DNA from: Bacteroidales bacterium | GTDB lineage: Bacteria; Bacteroidota; Bacteroidia; Bacteroidales; SM23-62 | Assembly (NCBI GenBank): GCA_016783865.1 | Contig: JADHVS010000294.1 | Coordinates: forward strand, 1-5,200 | DNA length: 5,200 bases | Reading direction: 5' to 3' | Shown here: in pieces, positions 1-5,200 of the stretch | How the letters are laid out: each line of letters begins with the position of its first letter | Numbering within the stretch: the first letter of the stretch is position 1 | Made by a program: the position numbers and the translations under genes | Notes under the pieces: model-generated | Databases searched by the model: none | What the model was told of the DNA's origin: nothing | Seen by the model: only the letters and a program-made list of their open reading frames with translations

Positions 1-1634
1 ATCAGTCTTATGAAAAGCGTAAACTTCTGCTTAATGAAAAAGACCTAAGGTATCTAAAGGTATATGAAGACAGGTTATTCCTGGAGGGTGAATTAAAAGC
101 ATTTGTTGATCAGTGTAAGAAGGTGATTGAGGCAAAACATAGGGCATTCAAACGCATTCTAAGGATTTCAATCGCCGGTTTTATTCTATTCCTCGCTAGC
201 ATCGGGATTTATTATTTCCAGTCTACTTCTGAAGCCAAACAGATGGAAAAAGTTGCTAAATCTTTGATGCAGTCAGGCGTAGCTCCTGAATTAAGTTTTC
301 AATCTGCAGTTGAATTATACAATATGGACACCACATCTTCAATAGCTCATTATGCCCTTCTAAATTCATTTTATGAACTATTGGATAAGGGGGCTTCTTA
401 TGATTCTATTACAGATACATTCAATAATCCTTACAAAATGATATTTGAATTCCGGCCATGCAAGGCAAATATTGTTTCTGCCAGGTTTTCAGATGATGGG
501 GAGCTGATTTACGGCTGGCTCGCCGATAACATGGTCAGGGTTTGGGACAAAAAAGGAAGTGAAATATTATCCCTGAAAGAGGAAAAGGGGGCCATAGTAG
601 CTGTATCGCTTTCTGGAGATGGGAAACACATAGCAGTGATTTACGTAGATAGCACGGGAGTGTTGTGGGATCTTAAGAATGAAAGAATATTTGAATTCCC
701 GGTCCTGATCAACCCGGTATTCAATGAAAAGGTAATTGATTTTTCACCCGACGGGAAGCTATTGGCAGTTGCAGGAATCAATCATGATGTTGTGCTTTAT
801 GACTTAAATGGAACGATGGTTCAGCATTTGGCCGGACATGCCGGAAATATAAATTACATTTCCTTTTCCCATGAAAACAGGTTCATCGCATCAGCATCTG
901 ATGACAAATCTGTAATTATCTGGAACTATAACAAATACAGTTCAACATACGGACAATACGGTGAGATTAACGGGCATATAGGCAAAGTAAGATCATGTAA
1001 TTTTTCAGCGAGTAATAAATACCTTCTCACTGCCTCTGACGATAGCTCTCTCTGTATTTGGAACCTGAATGGTGATAAGAGGTATGAGTTTAATTTTAAT
1101 TGGGAATTTGACTTATTCAGGGGTAAAATTTGTAATGCTGAGTTTTTAGGTAATGATCGTGTAATAAGAGTTACTGGTTATTACAGCACATATTCAAAAG
1201 CAATTGAGAGCAGTGAAAAGGGGATAATGGGAGAATTCATATATGAACAGGTATTAATTACGGGTGATGATTTTTATATTCAGGAAGGGGTATCAGAGAT
1301 AAGCAAACTTATTTCACGTTTTAATTTGTGGAGTGATATAGCTAACTACAGAAAATTACAATTCACCGATTACAGTCATTTGAGCAACAGCCTTGCAGAA
1401 GTCCCGGCAGGTGAAAAATATACATTACTCAGATCTGCTGATCTCTTACCATTGAAAACATTCCCGGGTGGGAAACCATCTTATTCCCCTGATGGTAATT
1501 ACTTATTATGTGTACACGTGAATGAATTGAAAGTATATCCGGTTAGCGTTCATGAAATATTTAGACTGGTTGAAAAAGAAAAGATATTCGGAGAGTTGAA
1601 ATATAGTGTGAGCAACTGGGATCCTGGATTGTGA
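1..1634 (+). CDS. C-terminal part of a STAND-type NTPase-TM-WD40 protein (5' end outside the window)
   Basis: Reading the frame backwards from the GTG at 123 meets no stop codon before the left edge, so this is the 3' part of a longer gene. The first complete codon is at position 3. Seen, numbering residues from the GTG: a charged helical stretch before and around residue 1 ending in a basic patch (about 5-14), one membrane segment (15-32), a helical region with 'AVELYNMDTTSSIAHYALL' (62-80), then WD40 blades at about 117-142, 157-184, 203-229, 237-268 and 283-316, and a last weak one at 451-473. The two best blades carry GH near the start, 'ASASDDKSVIIW' or 'TASDDSSLCIW' at the end. Residues 318-450 show no clear repeat. 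From family knowledge, basic helix, TM, helical bundle and WD40 propeller is the usual C-terminal half of bacterial STAND ATPases, where the propeller senses or scaffolds. The ATPase and effector domains are not visible, so a specific role cannot be assigned. The end converges with the next gene. Confidence 0.85.
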   Translation, partial: QSYEKRKLLLNEKDLRYLKVYEDRLFLEGELKAFVDQCKKVIEAKHRAFKRILRISIAGFILFLASIGIYYFQSTSEAKQMEKVAKSLMQSGVAPELSFQSAVELYNMDTTSSIAHYALLNSFYELLDKGASYDSITDTFNNPYKMIFEFRPCKANIVSARFSDDGELIYGWLADNMVRVWDKKGSEILSLKEEKGAIVAVSLSGDGKHIAVIYVDSTGVLWDLKNERIFEFPVLINPVFNEKVIDFSPDGKLLAVAGINHDVVLYDLNGTMVQHLAGHAGNINYISFSHENRFIASASDDKSVIIWNYNKYSSTYGQYGEINGHIGKVRSCNFSASNKYLLTASDDSSLCIWNLNGDKRYEFNFNWEFDLFRGKICNAEFLGNDRVIRVTGYYSTYSKAIESSEKGIMGEFIYEQVLITGDDFYIQEGVSEISKLISRFNLWSDIANYRKLQFTDYSHLSNSLAEVPAGEKYTLLRSADLLPLKTFPGGKPSYSPDGNYLLCVHVNELKVYPVSVHEIFRLVEKEKIFGELKYSVSNWDPGL

Positions 1635-1640
1635 TAAATA

Positions 1641-2513
1641 TTACTCCAAACCATTCCTGTTTTCGATCTTATAATCCTCCATGTCGAAAAATATTTCCTT
1701 TTCCTGACTTCGTAAAAAGAAGAATGGCTTGAATTCATCCCGGGGAGGTATCAGGGTTGTGGTACAAAGAATATACACCATGAACAACCATGGGATCAAT
1801 AATCCACGTGTTAATATTTTCTTTTGCTCGCGGGTCCATTCAATAAAATTAGAACCTGGTAATGTAAGTAGTATTATTAATGTTGCAATTATAAAAACCG
1901 GAGTGGAAATTGCCAGGAGGAGGCCGGCTCCTGGAAAATGTTGTATTTTCCAAACAAATGCTATAAACAGAAGAGCAAGGATAATACTGCATAAAAACAT
2001 AACCATGGACAGGTACCTGTTATTTTTGATCTTAAATGCTTTTATTGCAATTAGAATCAAAAATGTAGCAGTTAACATCATAGAAAAGGTCATTACTAAA
2101 CTACCGCCAGGAGCATGCATTCGTTTCAAATACAATCCGATGATAAGGAGGAAAATGACTATGATAAGATTCAGATCATATCTTAAGAAGTGAATAATGA
2201 GGTTCACTAAAACCGAATAGATAAAAAGTAAGAAAAACAAATAAGCAACTAATTGACCATTCCCAATTATTTCTGCTATAAAACTCATTATTAATAAAAT
2301 AGGCATGCTCAGAAGAAGAAACCGTCTGATAATGGTATTTTTATAGGAAAACATGAAAACAAGTGTAATGATCACTGCCAGAGGCACCAGCCCCAAACCT
2401 GCTATAGCAAAAAAAGTGATATCACTGTAAAATATAGAGAGTAGTCCTAAAACTAAAATACTTGCCAGCAGAAATATTATTGATACACCTAATATTTTTT
2501 GATAAAGCTTCAT
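1641..2513 (-). CDS. Polytopic inner-membrane protein of unknown function with duplicated H-x-PG segment
   Basis: This encodes 290 residues starting from the ATG at 2513. A TTG two codons upstream (2519) is also in frame and sits closer to an AGGA on the minus strand, so the start is not settled. I see about nine hydrophobic segments: roughly 8-28, 33-56, 64-83, 88-110, 114-130, 139-160, 168-189, 197-218 and 235-255. A polar, charged tail of about 34 residues follows, containing 'FFFLRSQEKEIFFDMEDYK'. There is no signal peptidase site, no transporter signature and no catalytic motif that I recognise. Residues 122-141 and 181-200 align with 8 of 20 identities, including K-x-x-H-x-P-G, which suggests an internal duplication. 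The K-x-x-H-x-PG pattern at the end of a membrane helix resembles the N-terminal region of the gliding protein GldL and other Bacteroidota membrane proteins, but this protein is not GldL: it lacks the short two-helix layout and long cytoplasmic domain. It is transcribed convergently with the WD40 gene and divergently from the phosphatase. Function unknown. Confidence 0.8.
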   Translation of the reverse strand: MKLYQKILGVSIIFLLASILVLGLLSIFYSDITFFAIAGLGLVPLAVIITLVFMFSYKNTIIRRFLLLSMPILLIMSFIAEIIGNGQLVAYLFFLLFIYSVLVNLIIHFLRYDLNLIIVIFLLIIGLYLKRMHAPGGSLVMTFSMMLTATFLILIAIKAFKIKNNRYLSMVMFLCSIILALLFIAFVWKIQHFPGAGLLLAISTPVFIIATLIILLTLPGSNFIEWTREQKKILTRGLLIPWLFMVYILCTTTLIPPRDEFKPFFFLRSQEKEIFFDMEDYKIENRNGLE

Positions 2514-2525
2514 AACCAAAAGTTT

Positions 2526-2540
2526 CCTAAATTTATTAGG
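2526..2540. repeat. Inverted repeat CCTAA-N5-TTAGG
   Basis: A perfect 5-bp inverted repeat with a 5-base spacer (CCTAA, ATTTA, TTAGG) lies 13-27 bp upstream of the minus-strand ATG. It falls in the expected 5' leader of that gene, so it could be a small operator or a weak hairpin overlapping the AGGA on the minus strand. It is short enough to be chance. Confidence 0.35.
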
Positions 2541-2552
2541 ATTTATATAAAT
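2541..2552. repeat. 12-bp perfect palindrome ATTTATATAAAT
   Basis: The sequence ATTTATATAAAT reads identically on both strands. It directly abuts the CCTAA/TTAGG repeat and touches the -7 element of the minus-strand promoter candidate, placing it near the predicted transcription start. That is a natural position for a repressor site, but an all-A/T palindrome in A+T-rich DNA is weak evidence on its own. Confidence 0.4.
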
Positions 2553-2582
2553 AAAGATACTTAATTTTCAGGATACGACAAT
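2552..2582 (-). promoter_or_regulatory. Candidate Bacteroidota-type promoter for the membrane-protein gene
   Basis: On the minus strand, ATTG (2579-2582) is followed after 19 bases by TATCTTTA (2552-2559). The Bacteroidota consensus is a -33 TTTG or TTG and a -7 TAnnTTTG about 19-21 bases apart, so both the elements (one mismatch each) and the spacing fit. The transcript would begin about 30-40 bases before the ATG at 2513. The -33 element lies only 6 bp from the start codon of the divergent phosphatase. This is a motif match in A+T-rich DNA and could arise by chance. Confidence 0.35.
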
Positions 2583-2585
2583 CCT
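2570..2585 (+). repeat. Small inverted repeat AGGAT-N6-ATCCT before the phosphatase start
   Basis: AGGAT (2570-2574) and ATCCT (2581-2585) are perfect reverse complements with six bases between them, ending three bases before the ATG at 2589. If transcribed, the only AGGA-like sequence in front of the phosphatase gene would sit in the stem of this hairpin. The stem is only five base pairs, so an effect on translation is speculative. Confidence 0.35.
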
Positions 2586-2588
2586 TTT

Positions 2589-4463
2589 ATGCCAGACCGG
2601 AAACCAACATCTGAAATAATTCAGAAAATAGATGAGCTGAATAAGGCTTCATGGGAGAAGCGGTATGCCGACCTGCCTCTGGCGAGGGAGTTAGCTGAGC
2701 AGGCCCTGGAACTTTCAACGGATGAAAATTATCCCCGTGGTGCTGCCTACGCTAGGCTGAATATCGCCTTCAACCATTTCCTGAAATCGGAGAACAGGGA
2801 AGCCATGGAATTGTGCAGACAGGCTTTCCGGTTTTTTATGGACGATCATAGCGAGCAGGGATATGCGGTTGTTTTAAATATGATGGGCAATATCTATGAA
2901 AGCTTCGGTGAGTACAGAACGGCCCTGGATAATTGTCAGCATGCCCTTAAAGCAGCTATGGAAATAGATTATAAAGAAGGAATAGGGGAGGTGCAGAGTG
3001 TTATCGGGTTGATATACAGCCGGCTATCTGATTATGACAGGGCACTTGAGGCATACCAGGAAAGCCTTGAGATAAGGCAGCAAATGGGTGATAAGGCGGC
3101 TGCTGCTTCCTCATTGAACAGGATAGCCAGGATATTTGTCCTGCAAAAGCAATACTATAAAGCCCTGGAGAACTATAACAGGAGCCTGGAGATACGCGAG
3201 GAACTGGGACATACCGGGGCGATCCCATGGACGTACCTGGGACTGGCAGCCACATACGAAGAAATGGGCGATTTTGAGAATGCGCAGTTCTTTTACAATA
3301 AGAACCTGGAAGATGGATGCGAGGGAATCGACAAGAGATGCAGGCTCCAATCGATCCTTGGACTGGGGAGGGTGTATTCCCAGTTGGGACAAAAGGAGAA
3401 AGCCGGATTCTGTTTTAAGGAATCCCTGGAACTGGCAGATAATCTTGAAGCGAAACCGCTTCAGTTTGAAGCGCACCAGGCGCTGGCAAATTACTATGAG
3501 TCGGCAGGACAGCCCGACCTGGCCCTCCAACACTATAAACAGTTCCATAAGATAAGGGAGATAGTACATAACGACGAAACCCGAAACCGGCTGAAAAACC
3601 AACAAATTGCTTTTGCGATTGAAAAATCCGAAAAAGAAAAGGAAATATTCCAGCTCAGGAACGTTGAACTGAAAGCTGCCTACGATGAGATACATGAGAA
3701 AAATAAAGAGATAACCGACAGCATCAATTACGCCAGCCGGATCCAGGTTGCCCTTTTACCCCGGAAGGAAGTCCTTCAACAGTTCCTGCCTGATTATTTC
3801 ATCCTTTTCCTGCCCAGGGATATCGTTAGCGGAGATTATTACTGGGCCTCGAGTGTCGACGATAAGATCATCTTTACGGCTGCCGATTGTACGGGTCACG
3901 GTGTGCCGGGTGCCTTTATGAGCATGCTGGGCATATCCTTCCTGAATGAAATTGTGGATGAGCAACACATCCTGGATCCCGGGGAAATACTGAATGAGAT
4001 GAGAAAGAATGTGATGAAGTCCCTGAAACAGTCAGGTAAAGAGGAAGAACAAAAGGACGGGATGGATATGGCAGTTTGTGTTTATGATACTGCCAAGAAA
4101 GTCCTTGCATACGCCGGGGCCTATAACCCGTTGTACCTGGTCAGAGGTTCTGAACTGGAAGAATATAAGGCCGACCGGATGCCGATCAGCTATTATGGCG
4201 ACAGGGATGGTGCCTTTCAGACACAAACAATACAAATCCAGCCCGGAGACCAGATCTATATGTTTTCTGACGGCTATGCCGACCAGTTCGGGGGACCGGA
4301 AGGGAAGAAGTTCAAGTACAAGACGCTGCAACAACTGTTGCTGGATATTCGTCGGGAACCAATGGATACGCAGAAGACTATCCTTCATGAAAGGTTTAAT
4401 GCATGGAAGGGAGATTTGGAGCAAATTGATGATGTGGTTCTTATGGGAGTAAGATTTACGTGA
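2589..4463 (+). CDS. TPR-repeat PP2C/SpoIIE-type serine/threonine phosphatase
   Basis: This encodes a 624-residue protein without signal peptide or membrane segment, hence cytosolic. Residues 11-330 divide into eight helix-pair units of exactly 40 residues with no insertions, each ending in the TPR pattern (for example 'GLIYSRLSDYDRALEAYQES' at 140-159). Residues about 331-380 are charged and coiled-coil-like, ending in the linker 'EITDSINYASRIQVALLP' (374-391). The phosphatase domain spans about 395-624. All expected metal-binding positions are present: GD at 415-416, D433 in 'AADCTGHGVPGAFMSMLG', SDG with D561, and DD at 614-615; 'DGMDMAVCVYD' and 'AGAYNPLY' are also typical. By family knowledge such enzymes dephosphorylate STAS-domain anti-sigma antagonists or similar phosphoproteins, and the TPR part senses an input that the coiled coil relays. 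No partner kinase or STAS gene is in the window. The ATG at 2589 is the first one and the TPR array begins ten residues after it. G+C is visibly higher than in the two genes to the left. Confidence 0.93.
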   Translation: MPDRKPTSEIIQKIDELNKASWEKRYADLPLARELAEQALELSTDENYPRGAAYARLNIAFNHFLKSENREAMELCRQAFRFFMDDHSEQGYAVVLNMMGNIYESFGEYRTALDNCQHALKAAMEIDYKEGIGEVQSVIGLIYSRLSDYDRALEAYQESLEIRQQMGDKAAAASSLNRIARIFVLQKQYYKALENYNRSLEIREELGHTGAIPWTYLGLAATYEEMGDFENAQFFYNKNLEDGCEGIDKRCRLQSILGLGRVYSQLGQKEKAGFCFKESLELADNLEAKPLQFEAHQALANYYESAGQPDLALQHYKQFHKIREIVHNDETRNRLKNQQIAFAIEKSEKEKEIFQLRNVELKAAYDEIHEKNKEITDSINYASRIQVALLPRKEVLQQFLPDYFILFLPRDIVSGDYYWASSVDDKIIFTAADCTGHGVPGAFMSMLGISFLNEIVDEQHILDPGEILNEMRKNVMKSLKQSGKEEEQKDGMDMAVCVYDTAKKVLAYAGAYNPLYLVRGSELEEYKADRMPISYYGDRDGAFQTQTIQIQPGDQIYMFSDGYADQFGGPEGKKFKYKTLQQLLLDIRREPMDTQKTILHERFNAWKGDLEQIDDVVLMGVRFT

Positions 4464-4520
4464 GTCGAGGGTGTGGGTGAAGGGGATTGGGCAGGGATAT
4501 ATGAAAAGAAAAGTGAAATA

Positions 4521-5126
4521 ATGCGATCTCAATTATCAAATTCTGAACTGGAACAGACGAGTTTTTCCATTGAACGGCAGTTTCATGTGCTCAAACATTT
4601 CAAAACGGTCGATGAGGAATATGTAAAGTATCTTCAGGACAACTTGGACTATACTGCAGATGAGATCACCCATCAACTCGATGTCAGGGGATCCGATTTT
4701 TATGGGGGATTCGCTTCGAATCCGGAAAATCTCTGGCAAAATCTAAAAACCACAATTCAGGAAGAGGGAATTGAAGCGATATGGATAAACGGGAAATGCG
4801 AAATCCAGGTTGATTATGCCAAAGCCGATTTTCCGGATGGCATTGGTGAAGATCACCTGGTTCATATCAGTGATCTGCCAGCGAAATTGCGGCAATCTGT
4901 TAACACAAGCGACTGGAAAAGCTTACGAAACCTGGCCTACAGCGCCAAACCAAAATCCACATGGTTGGTCCAGGTTATTTTACGAAAAATGGAGAAATCG
5001 CCTGAAGTGATTTCAATATTTCCAGGAACATACGCCCCTCCACTTCCAAACCTTGAATTGCAAAATGAAGATGATTATGCCAGAAGCCTCGGGTTCTGGA
5101 GCACTCATGTTGTGTTGAAACCGTGA
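4521..5126 (+). CDS. Protein of unrecognised family, 201 residues
   Basis: I do not recognise this family. The ATG at 4521 is preferred; an in-frame GTG at 4473 would add 16 residues of no evident value and neither start has a good ribosome site. The protein is soluble: no signal peptide, no membrane segment. The N-terminal half is acidic and helical ('DEEYVKYLQDNLDYTADEI', 31-49). The second half looks like an alpha/beta domain: 'IEAIWINGKCEIQVDY' (84-99), 'GEDHLVHISDLP' (109-120), then 'STWLVQVILRKM' (146-157), 'EVISIFPGTYAPPLP' (162-176) and a closing 'FWSTHVVLKP' (192-201). The strand followed by FPG and a terminal strand with a histidine recalls small nuclease-type toxin folds (BECR superfamily), but this is a memory of pattern only. 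It starts 57 bp after the phosphatase stop on the same strand, so the two could share a transcript; nothing in the sequence ties their functions together. Confidence 0.8.
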   Translation: MRSQLSNSELEQTSFSIERQFHVLKHFKTVDEEYVKYLQDNLDYTADEITHQLDVRGSDFYGGFASNPENLWQNLKTTIQEEGIEAIWINGKCEIQVDYAKADFPDGIGEDHLVHISDLPAKLRQSVNTSDWKSLRNLAYSAKPKSTWLVQVILRKMEKSPEVISIFPGTYAPPLPNLELQNEDDYARSLGFWSTHVVLKP

Positions 5127-5200
5127 ATCGTGAAATGCGAAGCATTCGCTGTAAGCAAATGGTTCGCATTCGCGAGGGGGGGTTGTGATTGTGGCCCTGT
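5127..5200. other. Intergenic tail without a recognisable gene
   Basis: Apart from the hairpin at 5134-5170, this stretch contains a run of seven G (5176-5182) and a G+T-rich end. No start of a further gene is supported before the window edge. Confidence 0.6.
5134..5170. terminator. Strong imperfect hairpin after the last gene (possible terminator or repeat element)
   Basis: The left arm 5134-5150 (AATGCGAAGCATTCGCT) pairs with 5154-5170 (AGCAAATGGTTCGCATT) around the loop GTA. Fifteen of 17 positions pair: eight, then a G/G mismatch, four, a C/A mismatch, then three. It begins seven bases after the stop codon at 5124-5126, the usual place of a terminator. However, no T-run follows on the plus strand: the next bases are CGCGA and a run of G. 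On the minus strand it is followed by only TTT. It may therefore stabilise the 3' end of the mRNA, end a transcript arriving from the right, or be one copy of a dispersed palindromic repeat. Confidence 0.55.

Larger units (their letters stand above)
2514..2588. other. Divergent intergenic region with several inverted repeats
   Basis: This 75-bp, very A+T-rich stretch holds the control region for both the minus-strand membrane protein and the plus-strand phosphatase. Three inverted repeats are visible and are listed separately (2526-2540, 2541-2552, 2570-2585). On the plus strand TAATTTTC at 2562-2569 matches seven of eight positions of a TAnnTTTG-like -7 element, but no TTTG-like -33 element stands at the right distance, so a plus-strand promoter is only a weak guess. 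With so little room, the two promoters must lie close together or overlap. Confidence 0.6.

Noticed and set aside
123..125. GTG at 123 as the true start of the WD40 gene
   Set aside because: The frame is open to the left edge and the upstream residues fit the expected linker of STAND-WD40 proteins, so an internal GTG is the simpler reading.
1660..1690. Inverted repeat TTTTCGA ... TCGAAAA as a terminator for the WD40 gene
   Set aside because: The arms are only 7 bp with a 17-base loop, they lie inside the coding sequence of the convergent gene, and no T-run follows.
1729..2193. Open frame of 154 codons on the plus strand
   Set aside because: It lies entirely opposite the membrane-protein gene, and its translation is rich in Arg, Asn and Ile with no domain pattern, as expected from the antisense of hydrophobic codons.
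3111..3695. Open frame of 194 codons on the minus strand
   Set aside because: It is antisense to the clearly real TPR-phosphatase gene and shows no coherent protein pattern.
4501..4521. Six-codon leader (MKRKVK) whose TAA overlaps the ATG of the last gene
   Set aside because: A TAATG overlap suggests translational coupling, but so short a frame in A-rich DNA is expected by chance and no ribosome site supports it.
4032..4532. Open frame of 166 codons on the minus strand
   Set aside because: It runs antisense to the phosphatase catalytic domain, whose motifs are intact on the plus strand.
1..5200. CRISPR array, tRNA or rRNA genes, insertion sequence ends, prophage genes
   Set aside because: No regularly spaced direct repeats, cloverleaf-like segments, transposase motifs or phage structural motifs were seen on either strand.

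Overview
The window looks like ordinary chromosomal DNA of a Bacteroidota bacterium, probably Bacteroidales-like. This rests on protein style and weakly on control signals: a TPR plus SpoIIE-type phosphatase with the phylum-typical 'DSINYASRIQ' linker, a membrane protein with GldL-like 'K-x-x-H-x-PG' segments, a WD40 protein of the STAND-ATPase type, few convincing Shine-Dalgarno sites, and a promoter candidate resembling the Bacteroidota -33/-7 pattern. No species can be named.

Layout, left to right. (1) Positions 1-1634, plus strand: the 3' part of a large gene. The frame is open to the left edge, so the GTG at 123 is not a convincing start. What is visible is a helical stretch, one membrane segment and a single, partly degenerate WD40 propeller, the layout of the C-terminal half of a STAND NTPase-TM-WD40 protein. 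The NTPase and any effector domain would lie outside the window. (2) Positions 1641-2513, minus strand, convergent with gene 1 and only 6 bp from it: a polytopic membrane protein of unknown function with an internal duplication. (3) Positions 2514-2588: a short divergent intergenic region packed with inverted repeats and a candidate promoter. (4) Positions 2589-4463, plus strand: a cytosolic protein with eight TPR-like units of exactly 40 residues, a coiled-coil linker and a complete PP2C/SpoIIE phosphatase domain. (5) Positions 4521-5126, plus strand: a 201-residue protein of unrecognised family, possibly co-transcribed with the phosphatase. (6) Positions 5127-5200: a strong imperfect hairpin after the last stop codon, then a G-run.

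There is no clear shared pathway. The phosphatase is a signalling protein whose usual partners (a STAS-domain antagonist, an anti-sigma kinase) are absent here. The WD40 gene belongs to a class that includes conflict and signalling proteins, but its decisive domains cannot be seen. No RNA gene, CRISPR array, insertion sequence or prophage gene was found. The items most worth a second look are the unrecognised 201-residue protein, the hairpin behind it, the duplicated membrane protein, and what lies upstream of position 1.
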